Source: Allodiplogaster sudhausi
Taxonomy: Eukaryota; Nematoda; Chromadorea; Rhabditida; Diplogasteridae
DNA length: 64,000 bases
Assembly (NCBI GenBank): GCA_945643635.1
Contig: CALZFC010000274.1
Location: 651,501-715,500, forward strand
Reading direction: 5' to 3'
Shown here: piece after piece, positions 30,779-42,204 of the stretch
Layout of the letters: each line of letters starts with the position of its first letter
Numbering within the stretch: the stretch's first letter is position 1
Notes under the pieces: model-generated
Seen by the model: only the letters and a program-made list of their open reading frames with translations
Database searches by the model: none
What the model was told of the DNA's origin: nothing
Made by a program: the position numbers and the translations under genes

Positions 30779-31960
30779 CCCCATCCTCCCTCTCTCCCTC
30801 TCTCCCATACAATTCATGTATAAATGTTTAGCTTTTGTTTCTTTGGCTCAAAAGCGCCTAAGGACATGTAAGTTAGTAAACATTAGTTAGTTCATTTGTG
30901 CTGCTTTAAACGCGCACTTGAAATGTAAGATGTGAATCATTAATTGTCTGCCGTCGAGTAGTGATGAGAAATAAAGGATTATTACATGAGTTAGAAAGAA
31001 GATTCATTGAAATCAATCCCTGAATATTATCTTTTTGAAGGAAAAGATGTGCTAGCCGTATGTTCTTCTAAGCTTTGAAAAAATGTTCATTTTGGGTCTG
31101 CATTAGTTGTATGAGATGGTATTTTATTCTTTTTGATCCTTACGAAAGTGATAAGAAAAGGTATTTTATACTGTTCATGATATGTCGAGCATTTTATTGC
31201 GAAATTGATGAAAAGCAATATTTGATTCAGTTGTAGCGAAATTAGTGGTATAAAATAAGTGCTCCAAGAATACAGTTTTTCAGTTGCGAAAATAATGAAC
31301 CATTGCTTATTGGAAAAAAATTGGAATCAATTGATGAACATTTAAAGTCAGCGAAGGACTAATGTAAGAAGAAGTGTTTGAATCCAGAAGAAGTTAGGTT
31401 AGCAAGGCTGGAAGCTCGTCTTTTATGCTTATTTTGAATTTAATTACTTGATCTTTTTCTGCTGTTTATGAAGTGCGTATTAAAATTTTATTTTGTTCGT
31501 TGAACTGTTGCCGTACAATTATTTGGTTTTTGGTATCAATTATTATTGCATAATTAATGAAAGCGAACGGTGGTCTCATTGTCAGAGACAAGATTATGAG
31601 GAATGAATAAGTTTATGCACTTGTTGTTTTCTAATTTTGAACTTGAGTACAATTATTTATTATTAATTTTTATTCCAAATTAGTGAAAAACGAAAAGTTA
31701 TCCTCGAGGTAAGATTATGAGGAAACTTGTTGCGAAACACTTATTTTATACTATAAATTTCGCAAAAAGCGCTTCAAGGTGCCTTATTTTCTTCTTTATT
31801 TCGGACCACTTATTATCGCTTTAAATGAATTTCGTAATACAAATCAATACCACGCGCATATAGGGCAATAGATCAACGAGAAATACAACTTTTGGTTGGA
31901 ACCAAAAGGAACATTTTTCAAAAATTAGAAGAATATATAAACTTTTGGAGTGCCTGAACA
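30779..31960. other. Intergenic region, nothing recognised
   Basis: AT-rich sequence with no supported frame, repeat array or hairpin; it separates the TTL gene from the coiled-coil gene cluster. Confidence 0.5.
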
Positions 31961-31969
31961 GGCATTAGA

Positions 31970-33420
31970 CTTGAAAAAGAGAAGCCTTTGAAGCGGCTAG
32001 GATAGAGAAGACTCCTCGGGAGTCATTCCTGCCGCTTTGAAACCGCCTAGACAGCGATGCGCCATTGACATTGGTGGCGGTGAAGGATGCGCTTATGGCG
32101 ATCTTAAAGCCACGGACGCAAGTGCTGCATCCAACATTCGGCAAATGTTCTTTGGCCAGGTTCGGCTCACCAAAGCAAGGAAGACACTTTCGAGTGATGA
32201 AGCGAACTCAAGAAAACTTTCCATCCTGACACACTTTCACAACATTAACTTAACTTTATTTACGGCATGAATAAGTCAGCACGTTATGAAGAGTATAGCA
32301 TGAATTATTAAAAGAAGATAATGGATAGGTAAATGCCAAGACAAACATTATTTTATGTCACTGCGTTGTACTGTTCTCATTTCGTTTGAAATTTTCGGTA
32401 TCTTCTGTCTTTCCTTATGACAATTTTGAGAGAGAAAAAAAACATTTTATTTCATTCGTCTGTTCAAGCATCCAAAAAAATCATTAGAGGTCTTTGAAGA
32501 GCTTGAAACGAAGCTGACTGGGGCTACCCGAGGTTTGATCAGCACAGACGTGGATGCTGACATTTTCAGAGCTTGGATTTATAAATCAGAGAGAAAAGAA
32601 CATGGTGCTCTGAAACATGATACATTTAGATTTTTTTTACAATTAAAGGTCCGCTCACAAGAGGCTGAGAGGCCAGCTGTAGAGAGTGTAGGAGACAGAA
32701 AGGAAAGAGAGATGCAGAGGGCGCGAGAAAGAGCGTCAAAGAGAGAGAGATAGAGAGAATAGCAGAGAACACTCTGCATTACCAATTGCCCGTGATGGAA
32801 AAGAGATGCAGGCGGATCGCGTGCCAAGACAGATAGGGAGGATATAGAAAAAAAGAGAGATGAAGAGAGAGAGAGAGAAAGAGGGAGAGAGAGAAAGAAA
32901 GAGAAAGCATGAGCAGCACTGGGAGGGAAGAGGTCATCGAGCGGCTTCTCCTCCCTTCCACATGGTGGACAACAACATCTTTGCCATTCGGCCGGCAGCC
33001 ATGCGCATTTATTAATTTACTGCGTATTTCTCGTCGCCTGCTTCTTCGCTCTCTGTGAGCTGCTTTGAAGTTTCCTTTTCTAGACTCTTTGCCTTTCAGT
33101 TTGACGGGAGGATCAAATTAAGTGATGAAGCTGGATCAAAAAGCTGGTCTATTTATATAATTTGACATTGAGAAAGGATGGCTGTGGAAATGCTCGAGAA
33201 GATTAGTAAATGGTGCTAACCGAAATATATTTTGTGGGAGAGACCGAGTGAGAGAAAGAATCTGTGACTCTGCGTCACCGATGGCCAATATGATGAGGAC
33301 GGGTCGTGTGGACCCGTTGCCTGAAAGCAGCACATTCCACAATGCGAGTGAGAAAGGCCGCGGCAATTTGAAATCGCACGTCATTTTATCGGTGATCACC
33401 TTCCTTTAATTTGTATCCAG
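31970..33420 (+). pseudogene. Relic of a coiled-coil-family unit (3' exon and flanks)
   Basis: 31980-32240 resembles the 3' region of the 39551 gene, including TCAAGAAAACTTTCCATCC and CACACTTTCACAAC near the end. 32540-33000 is a diverged copy of 35240-35760 (CATGGTGCTCTGAAACATG, a GA tract, GAGCGGCTTCTCCTCCCTTCC). 33280-33415 holds a fragment of the short fold-back repeat. No complete frame survives. Confidence 0.5.
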
Positions 33421-33654
33421 TAAGCTTCTTATAAGGTGTCAATGACATCTATGGTCACCATTTCAGTTAAACTGCGTGATAAATGAGTGAGGCGTTTTCA
33501 AGTATTTAAAAGGAGCGCTATATAATGCATGTGAGTCCCAGCAATTGCAAGAGTAAAGCCATCTAATTTTGCTTTGATACAATTTATTATATATATGTAG
33601 TATTATATATATACATATACATATATATATATGATTTTTTTCTAGTTTTGAAGC

Positions 33655-34358
33655 ATGTCATCTCCTCGTGACCTGGAAGAAGGTTCTGCCTCCCCCGAAT
33701 GGCAGCTGCTGCAGAGTGGAGAAAAATCTCCTCCACTCAATCGACAGGAAAAGCGCCTGTCCACGGATCCCAAACCCGACCATTCTCTGTTGCTGCTTAA
33801 AGATGCCTACGAACAAATTCGCGAGCAAAATAAGAATGAGGTTGGTTAAAGGAGGTCTTATATTGGCGTAAAACACATATCCAGGAAGTGGATGATTTTC
33901 TTCCGTTACATTTTCTGAGCAATAATAAGACTCGCGGGTACAGCATTTGCTAGATTAATTCTGAGTTCTCTCATATATAAGTCTCATATCACAAATACAG
34001 AAAATTACGTTTGAGTTTCATGCTCTTTTAAATGAAAAAGCTTCTTTTCTTTTAGCTCTTCTCAATCAAGCACGAAATTGCAGAAGCGAAGGCGACAATT
34101 TCACAGGTTGCCTATTTATTCTAGAAACATTTTTTCATTATTATTGGATTATTAAAAGTTCACTTTCAGCTCAGATCAAAAGATAACATGCATATAGAGG
34201 AGATGAACAAGCTGAAGAAGAAGATGGACAAGCAGAAGGAGGAGATAAACAAGATGAAGGAGGAGAGAAACAAGGATAAGGAGGAGGAGAAAATCTTTAC
34301 TTATGTTTTGATTGTTATTCTGCTAATTTATCTTGCCGCAGTGAACTTGTACAGATAA
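33655..34358 (+). CDS. Coiled-coil protein with C-terminal hydrophobic tail, tandem family member A
   Basis: Three phase-0 exons (33655-33840, 34056-34106, 34170-34358) give 141 aa. Exon 1 starts MSSPRDLEEGSASPEWQLLQ and ends with SLLLLKDAYEQIREQNKNE. Exon 2 is a short helical cassette (LFSIKHEIAEAKATISQ). Exon 3 is a Lys/Glu heptad helix (NKLKKKMDKQKEEINKMK) followed by one hydrophobic segment, FTYVLIVILLIYLAAVNLY, and Arg at the very end. That architecture, cytosolic coiled coil plus a single C-terminal membrane segment and no signal peptide, suggests a tail-anchored membrane protein. I recognise no named family. CTAG/TTTAG just upstream of the ATG could be a cis or spliced-leader acceptor. 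Confidence 0.75.
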
Positions 34359-34500
34359 GTTAGGATGAGTGAGGCCAAGAAAGACTGAATGTTTAGATGG
34401 GTGGAAAAGATCTAACTATCCCGTGATTCCATCAAATTTTGTTGTCGGCCTCTAATGATGTTGAGAAATCGCACGATTTATAATGATGACTCCGCCTTGC

Positions 34501-34601
34501 TTTTTTTCCGTCACACTTTGTTGCCTCTGCATCCGTATTCTTGTAACCGACTCGGTTACAAGAATACGGATGCAGAGGCAACAAAGTGTGACGGAAAAAA
34601 A
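34501..34601. repeat. Perfect 101-bp palindrome (50-bp arms, 1-nt loop)
   Basis: The sequence 34501-34550 is the exact reverse complement of 34552-34601, centred on C34551 (TTGTAACCGA C TCGGTTACAA), ending in T7/A7. It lies 140 bases downstream of family member A. The arms have no mismatch, so it would extrude as a cruciform or transcribe as a perfect hairpin. Confidence 0.95.
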
Positions 34602-34812
34602 ATTCTGTAACGTTATCATTATGACATGGTGGTGGAGATTGAAATACAAGTTTTTTGATACGTTTGAGATAATAAATACTTGTTTATTGTCTCAAAATCT
34701 AGCCTCCGTGTGCAGACAATGCAAAGCAGGAATTAAAGGAGGACGCCAACATATAGATATTTATCTCATATATCTATTTATTGACTTTATTTCATAACCT
34801 TTTTCCTGTAGC

Positions 34813-35180
34813 CGCCTGTAATAGTACAATTTAGGAATGTTGAAAAGGGCACGTGGCTTGAAGAACGCCGCCTGTGACTAGGAAAAGCTAGAGAGTTAGC
34901 CTCGAGAGCCAGGGTCTCACCCGCTGTGCCAAGGAACAGTTAATTCGGAAAACCGAGCGAGGTGCCATTGGGTTCGGAAATGATAAAGCATTCGCTGATG
35001 TCGATGGGGAAGAGACAGCCTCTACGATTAATGATTAAACCAATGGAAAATGATCAGAGGCCAATTTAAGCTCACCAGAGCGAGGAAGATATGTACATAC
35101 ATTCGAGTGATGAAGCGACCTCAAGAAAACTTTCCATTCCGACACACTCTCATAATGTATGTCACTGCATTGTTCAGTAT
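34813..35180 (+). pseudogene. Relic of a proline-rich 3' exon
   Basis: GTAGCC..GTAATAGTACAATTTAGG, then GGCTTGAAGAACGCCGCCTGTGACTAG, resembles 40630-40700 of the 39551 gene (TTAGAACAATTTAGG, GGCTTGAAAAGCGATGACTGTGAAG). 35100-35160 matches the region after its stop (GAAGCGACCTCAAGAAAACTTT). Early stops show it is dead; family member A therefore once had, or sits beside, a Pro-rich exon. Confidence 0.5.
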
Positions 35181-35399
35181 CTTATTTCGTTCGCTACTTT
35201 CTTAGTCTTCTGTATTTCCTTATATGACAATTTTGAGAGAGAATTGTGATGCTGACATTTTCACACATAACAAAGAATGCATGTATAAATCAGAGAGAAA
35301 AAACAACATGGTGCTGAGAAACATGCTACATTTTGAAATTTTTTTAATAAGGAGGGCGCTAACGGGCCGCTCAGCTGTGAGGCCCGTTGTGGAAAGTGT

Positions 35400-35645
35400 T
35401 GGGATGGGAGGGAGAAAGAGATGCAAAGGGCGCCAGAGAGAACGAGAAAGAGAGAGCGAAAGAGACAGAAACATAGCACAGTCTGCGTGACCGATGGCCA
35501 GTGATGGAAAGGAGATGCGGGTTGGGTCGTGCGCCAGGACGGAGGGGGGGGGGGGATATTATAAAAATAGAGATGAAGGGAGAGAGAGAAGGAGAAGGAA
35601 AGAGAGAATAAGTGAGAAAGAGAGAGAGAGCGAGAGAGAAAGCAT
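35400..35645. repeat. GA-rich tract in a duplicated unit
   Basis: GA-rich sequence including a G11 run (35545-35555); corresponds to 32690-32910 in the relic unit upstream. Confidence 0.75.
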
Positions 35646-36411
35646 AAACAGCTCTTGGAGGGAAGACGTCATCGAGCGGCTCCTCCTCCCTTCCAAAGGA
35701 TGGAAAACCTTTGCCACTCTGGAGCCATCCGCCTCGCAATATTCACTACACAACCACGCTTTTATTAATTGACTAAATATGTATGTATTTATTGTCGCCT
35801 TCTTCTTCGTTCAATGTGAGCTGCTTTGAAAGTTGGAAAGGATGGCTGTGAAAATGGTCGCGAAAGATAAAGAATTTATTAAGTGGTGCTTACCAGAGAT
35901 AATTTTGATCAACAAAAATTTTTTTATGCAGGTTCGAATTGCCGCATTCACCCTGGTAGCAGGCACTCTCTCTATCTTTCTCGCGTGCCATTTCGCAGGT
36001 CACACAAACAACCCAGAATGAGATTTTTGAAGTCGCACATAATTTTTTTTTGTGATCGCCTCCTTTAATTTCTGTTCAGTAAGCTTCTAATAAGGAGATA
36101 TCTAGAGCGACCATTTCTGGGAAACGTCGTGAGAAATGCGTTTTAAGAAGTCATTAAAATATGATGTTGTGGATTTGGGTCACTACAATTGCAAGAGGCT
36201 TGCTGAGCCACCCAATTTTACCTTTAATACAATTTATTATATATAATATATATTTATGTATATATAACTATACATATATGTCATGATGACTCCCCCCTCC
36301 CCCACCTGTCATGTCTCGCTCATAGTGTCCCTCTTCCCTTTCCCTCTGCCTATTTGTTGTTGCCGTCAGGCCAATATAAATAAATATATAATTTTTTTGT
36401 AGTTTTGAAGC

Positions 36412-37434
36412 ATGTCATCTCCTCGTGACCTGGAGGAAGGTTCTACCTCCTCCAAGTGGCAGCTGGTGCAGAGTGTAGAAGAATCTCCTCCACTCAATCG
36501 ACAGGAAATCCGCCAGTCAACGGATCTCAAACACGACCATTCTCTGTTGCTGCTCAAGGATGCCTACGAAAAAATACAAAATAAGTATGAGGTTAGTTAA
36601 AGGAGGTTTTATGTTGGCGTAAATCACATATCCATGAAGATTTGACGATTTTCTTACGTTACAGTCCGAGGGATAGTAATGGGAAAAGTCGCATGCAATT
36701 AGCCACCCATAAGGTAGGCCTGAGTTCTCTCACATATTCATATATATTCATATATATATCTCAAACACAAAAAAGATGATGACGATAATGATGAAGATAT
36801 TGTAGCATTGTTTTATAGCTTTAAAGTAAAAAAAAACTATTGAACAAAAAAGATAAAACTTATTGCATGTGGCATATGTGGAATGATATGCATATTTTGT
36901 TATTACATATTATACATGCTTATTTACATGCTCTATTATTTTGCATATTTTATTATTTCTGAGTTCAATCTTGAATTCGCGCTCCTTTTTACCTGACACG
37001 AGTGCGAGAGAACATGTGCCATTGAGAGGCGCGACTAGAATGGCCAGGAAAATTCTAATAAATTACGCATGAGTTTCATGCTCCTTTAAACGGAATAGCT
37101 TCTTTTCGTTTAGCTCTTCGCAATCAAGTTTACTAATCAACAGCTCAAGAACGAATTTGCAGCAACGAAGACGACAATTTCAGAGGTTACCTATTTATTT
37201 TTAAAGCAATTTTTTTATAATTACTTTATAAAAATTCACTTTCAGGTCATTTCAAAGGACAGCATGCATATGGAGGAGATAAACAAGCTGAAGGCGGAGA
37301 TCAACAAGCTGAAGGAGGAGATGAACAAGCAGAAGGAGTATATGGACAAGGTGAAGCAGTTGACGAAGTGCATTGCTATTATTCTCCTTTGCTTTTTTAT
37401 TCTGATTATTCTTCTGGTGCTAAAAAATATTTGA
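36412..37434 (+). CDS. Coiled-coil protein with C-terminal hydrophobic tail, tandem family member B
   Basis: Exons 36412-36591, 37114-37185 and 37246-37434, all phase 0, give 146 aa. The start MSSPRDLEEGSTSSKWQLVQ and the HSLLLLKDAYEKIQNKYE block match member A. Exon 2 is longer (24 codons, FTNQQLKNEFAATKTTISE). Exon 3 has INKLKAEINKLKEEMNKQK heptads and a hydrophobic end, CIAIILLCFFILIILLVL, then KNI. A tail-anchored topology is inferred. A 100-base repeat (GAATTCGCGCTCC... GAGAGAACATG) precedes exon 2, as in other members. Confidence 0.75.
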
Positions 37435-37866
37435 CTTGAAACGTCACAGTATACTGTTGTCGCATCATTAAATTTGATGTGTGAATAAATACATAAATAA
37501 ATGATGAAGGAGGAGATGAACAAATAGAAGTTTTTCATGACTTTATGGAACCACGACTGAGTTTTTGGTTCATTTAAGAAATGAAAAAAATGACTGCAAT
37601 AAAATAAGACAAAAATTAAACAGTCATAATTAAGTGTGGCTGTGTGAGAGAAGATCTCCGAGATGAATATATAATGACTTGCAAGTAATTAAGGGGGTAA
37701 GAGGTGCGATAATTTTGAAGGGCTTGATCTGGTCAGAATCCGCCGTGTTCTATATCAAGGTCGCTTGCTTCGTTTATATTATTCTTGAAATAACAATCCT
37801 GAGAGCTTTAAATGTGTGTTTTTTTTAAATGTTAAATGGAATACTCTGCAGGAAGACAACAAGTCC

Positions 37867-38200
37867 ATGGATACGAAATTCGGCAGAATGACGCCACTCC
37901 TGTACGCCTTCGAGTCTATCAACGGGGTATGAGCCTTCAATTTTAAAGAAGAAAAAGACTTGTGTGTATAGTCAGATATTGCTAAAAATTCACTTTCAGC
38001 TCATTTCAAAGGACTCCATGAATAAGGAGGAGATGATCAAACAGAAGGAAGAGATGATCAAGCAGAAGGAGGAGATGATTAAGCAAAAGGAGGAGATAAT
38101 AATGCAGAAGGAGGAGATGATCAGGCAGAAGGAGGAAATGATCAAACAGAAGGAGGAGACGAAGTACTTTTCCATTTTTTTTCTATTATTACTTTTCTGA
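37867..38200 (+). CDS. Short coiled-coil family member with EEMIKQK heptad repeats (B')
   Basis: Two exons: 37852-37926 (ATG at 37867, MDTKFGRMTPLLYAFESING) and 38000-38200. Exon 2 starts LISKDSMNKEEM as in other members, then has about six near-identical heptads of the form EEMIKQK, then YFSIFFLLLLF and a stop. The hydrophobic end is half the length of those in A and B; the sequence after the stop (TTAAGATCGTGCTAAAAATTTGA) resembles the end of B's tail in another frame, so a small deletion shortened it. It may be a pseudogene or a soluble form. Confidence 0.4.
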
Positions 38201-38730
38201 TTGTTAAGATCGTGCTAAAAATTTGAAACGTCATGGGATATTGTTTTCGCATCACTAAACTTGATATATGTATGTAGGAATAAAAAAAAATAAAATAAAA
38301 ATTACGAAGCAGGATATAAGGGGAATAAGTCCTACCACGAAGTCACTGACGATCAGATAAAAAGTACTTTGTAAAGAATCAACAGAAATGGTGTTACTAC
38401 CCCTCGCCTCTCTACACAGAAACTTGAGGTTTGCACAACTGGCATGTGAGCCAATGTGTTAAAGCCGGCCAATGTTGGTTGCGCGCACCATATGTATGCA
38501 TTTCAAGTGGAGGAGTCTAATGACCTCGTCGACCACGATTCAGGCCTACCAATTTTCTTTGAACATGGAGGGAAAATAAAATATTTACGAATTCAAAGTA
38601 GTGAATACTGTTAATTGCTTCAGGGCAGAGAGATCTTTGTGACTTCCTGAGATTTGTAATCGAAGTGTCTAGTTTAACCTTAGCAAATAAGGTGAAAAAA
38701 CAAGACGCTATTTATTCGCCTCGGACTTCC

Positions 38731-39110
38731 TTTAAGGAGGAGATGAAGAAGCTGAAGGAAGAGATCCCAAGCCAATTGTGTAACCGCAAATTTAAGTGGG
38801 CAGAATTCGAAGTGCAGCAGCACTGAAATGGGAGGATCACAGGCTTCCGAAAACTTGGCGGGTAGAGAACTCTGCATACTTCAGCCAGTGACAGCCTGAG
38901 GCAGTTCCGCACGGAACACTTCATGGGTCAAATGGCTGTTTTGAATTGTTTTGGTCAAACTTGCCGGAGACATCCTTTAAAGGAGCCAAAAATTCGCAAT
39001 TGAATTCACGCTTTTTTGGGCTGACACAATGGCGAGAGAACATATGATTTAGAGAGACGCGACATGAATGGTCAATAAAATTTTAAAAAAAATTACAGTT
39101 CAGTTTAGTG
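38731..39110. repeat. Segmental duplicate, also at 46840-47150
   Basis: About 320 bases (AATTTAAGTGG(G/A)CAGA(A/G)TTCGAAG through the GAATTCACGCTTTTTTGGGC repeat) are nearly identical at both places. The second copy directly precedes the first exon of family member D. Confidence 0.8.
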
Positions 39111-39550
39111 CTTCTTTGACGGGCTGTGAAATGAATGATGTTGCTTTCTTTCCAGTGGTCGCGTCTGTTCTTTTTAGCCTTCTTTAGCTTGAATTTGCTA
39201 CTTTGTGAAATCGAAAAAAATATTAAAAGATGAAAAATGAGTGCAATTATATAGGATTGAAAGGCTACTCTTGCCTGCGATCCTAATAAAGTCATAAGCG
39301 GATTCCTCACAATTCGACAGTCATAATTGAGTGTCAATTTCCGAGATGAAGATTATGACTAGCAAATAATTAAGGTCGTATGAGGAGCGATACCATTGAA
39401 GGGAGTGCTCAGGTCAGTGACCGCTGTGTTCGAAGTCATGGTCGCTTGCTCCGTTCATAATTGTGTTTGAAACAACTTTGTTGAATTTTTATTAATATAA
39501 ATATAAATACGTATAGGTATTTATATAATTATATTTTTTTTTCATGAAGC

Positions 39551-41016
39551 ATGTCGTCTCCTCGTGAATTGGAAGAAGATCCTGCGTCCTCCGAGTGGCA
39601 GCTCGTGCAGAGTGGAGAAGAATCTCCTCAACACGATCTCGAGAAAACGACCAAGTCAACGGATCCCAAACTCGACCATTCTCTGTTGCTGCTCAAGGAT
39701 GCCTACGAACAAATACGCGAGCAAGATAAGAATGAGGTTGGAAATAAAAGTTGAGATCATATTCGATGAAGATATTATTTTAAAAGAAAAATTAACAGGA
39801 AATAATTATGCAAAAACATAAATACATATCTTGCACTAAGTGAAATATCTTCTTTTCGTTCAGCTCTTCTCAGTCAAGCTTGCGAATCACGAGATCAAGA
39901 ACGAACTTGCCGCAGCGAAGGCGACAATTTCAGAGGTTAATTATTTAATTGTTAAAAAAGTGGTTTAAAATAATTTTTTCATTACATTATTAATTATTCA
40001 CTTTCAGCTCATTTCAAAGGACAACATGCATTTGGAGGAGAAGAACAAACTGAAGGAGGAGACGAACAGGCTGAGGGAGGAGAGGAACAAAGTGAAGGAG
40101 GAGAGGAACAAGTTGAAGAGTGCGCTTGTCGTGAAGCAGAAGGTTAGTGGAAATACAGCCATGAAATATTTTTTTATCTCGAGGGATATCATTTTAAGAT
40201 ATATATATATATATTTTACGTGCTTTCATTAAATAAATTTTAAGTTTCGCATTGCAAAAATGTAGCTTATTCAGCTCGAAGAGCAGCGAGACGCGGACCA
40301 GAAACTGATTGAAAAGCTGCGAAGCAGTAACGATAGTCTCACCAAGGGTCTCGATCAGGTTCATGCTGCTATTTATGATTTTAAATCCAGCTAATTTAAA
40401 AAAAATCTCTCTATATATGTATAAATTTTCAAACAAATTTTAGATAAATGCTTATTTTGACTTCTTAAGTAATTTTTCTAGTGCAATCGGGAACTTTATC
40501 CATTTTCAGATGCAAAAGGAAATGATGGCACCGAAGACGAATAATTGCGGAAATACTTTATCTTATGAATTAGGTATACTATATCTCTCGTATCCATTTA
40601 TTGCTTTTAGTTATCAATCCTTTTTCAGTAGTAGCCTTTATTAGAACAATTTAGGTGAGCCTAACACGACACCAGGCTTGAAAAGCGATGACTGTGAAGC
40701 GGCATGTAAAGGGATGTCAGCCCTCAAAGGTTTGACACCACCGCCATCGATGCCTCAGCCACCCCAGGAAAGGCTTCCGGAAGCGGCAACCATTGCTCAC
40801 GTGGCACGCGTGATGCAACATTCGCCGCTGGTGATAAAGGAGCCGAAGTCGGCCTTCAAGCCTCCTGTGGAAAGGCTTCCGCCGGCAGCAAAGATCGTCA
40901 CTGCTCCACGGCCTATTTACTTCAGAGGCTTGGCGGGTTTGGCGCCACCGAAAGAGGAAAAGCCACCAGCTGCCACTATTCAGGCACCGAAAGATAATGA
41001 TTCTGAGGCTAATTAA
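39551..41016 (+). CDS. Coiled-coil protein with proline-rich tail, family member C
   Basis: Six exons close in phase to 303 aa: 39551-39736, 39864-39935, 40008-40142, 40266-40358, 40510-40573 and 40655-41016. The N-terminus MSSPRELEEDPASSEWQLVQ and the KDAYEQIREQDKNE block match A and B. Exons 2-4 are coiled coil (NKLKEETNRLREERNKVK, EQRDADQKLIEKLRSS). Where A and B have a membrane segment, C continues (KSALVVKQK) and ends in a Pro/Ala-rich domain with repeats such as ERLPEAATIAHVARV, ERLPPAAKIVTAPRP and EEKPPAATIQAP. It is therefore predicted soluble. No named family is recognised. Confidence 0.65.
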
Positions 41017-41039
41017 GAGTGAAGAAACGACATCAAGAA

Positions 41040-42120
41040 AACTTTCATTCTTGCACCCTCTCATAACACCGTGTGTTGTTTTTTATATATTTCATTTCCT
41101 TTTACAATGTTCCGTTTCTTCATCTTCTTCCTATTTTCACTCTTTTCTCGAGGTTGTTGGAAATACTTTTTGATGTTGGAAATACTTTTTTTATCACGAA
41201 TAAAGCATTCTTCAATTAAAGCAGGATTCAATGACATTTCGTGTAACGTAGCCAATTGCAACAACTTAGACATCAGAAAGAATATTTTCAGATCATCCAA
41301 AACGAGAGATAGAATAGATGTATTTTCCTTTCAGCGGCAGTACTAATGAAATGATAATGGAGTAGCAATGCAGAAGTCTGCGGTCCGCGGTGTGTGACGC
41401 AGAATGAGAAGTAATTAAAAGGAGAGGGGTAATGCGTTCTCAATTTAGGCAAAAACTGAATCTTGAATTCGCGTTTTGTTTGCCTGACACAATGGCGAGA
41501 GATCATGTGCTTTAGAGAGATGTAACAACAATGGATAGCAAATTTCAAATAAGTTACTGTTGATTCTGAGTTCATTTAACGAGTTGTGACATGAATGGTG
41601 TGCCTTTTCTTCCCAACGGTTGCATCTTCTGATCCGCTATATCGTAACATTGCAAAATATTATAAAAGAGATGGAAAATGAGCGCTATAAAATAGAATAA
41701 GAAGGCCAATCCTGCATGCCATTCTAAAGAGAGCGCGATTCTCACAATTAGCCAGTCATAATGGAGTGGCTGTATGAAAGGTCGAAGATATAATGACTAG
41801 TAAGTATTTAGATGCTAGAGACGCGATACTATTGAAGGGAGCGCCCCCTGGTCAATGACCCGCTCAACTGAGAGTGCGATGGGCCACGACAATTTAAAAT
41901 CTTGCATAACTTTAGACTAATCGCCCTCTAATTTATGTCTAGTAAGCTTCTAATAAGGTGGCAATGACATCTAGGGCGACCATTTCTGCGAAACTGCGTG
42001 AGAAATGAATGAGGCGTTTTAAGAAGTAATTAAAAGGGGCACTATATAATGTTGGAGATCTGAGGCTCAGCAGTTTTTTTTTACATACGAGGCTAAACGA
42101 TTAACGTCACCCATTTTTCC
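41040..42120. other. Spacer between family members C and E
   Basis: Contains the 100-base repeat (GAATTCGCGTTTTGTTTGCC at 41467, GAGAGATCATGTG) and a decayed end of the short fold-back repeat (about 41870-41945). No supported gene. Confidence 0.45.
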
Positions 42121-42127
42121 TTACTAC

Positions 42128-42175
<48 letters not shown>

Positions 42176-42204
42176 GTACATTATGTATATTTTGTTTTAG
42201 AAGC

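Noticed and set aside
34483..34797. Mirror-image frames with CCLCIRILVT
   Set aside because: Caused by the perfect palindrome, which gives the same peptide on both strands.
38030..38160. CRISPR-like or satellite array
   Set aside because: The 21-base periodicity is an in-frame heptad coding repeat, not spacers; the genome is eukaryotic.
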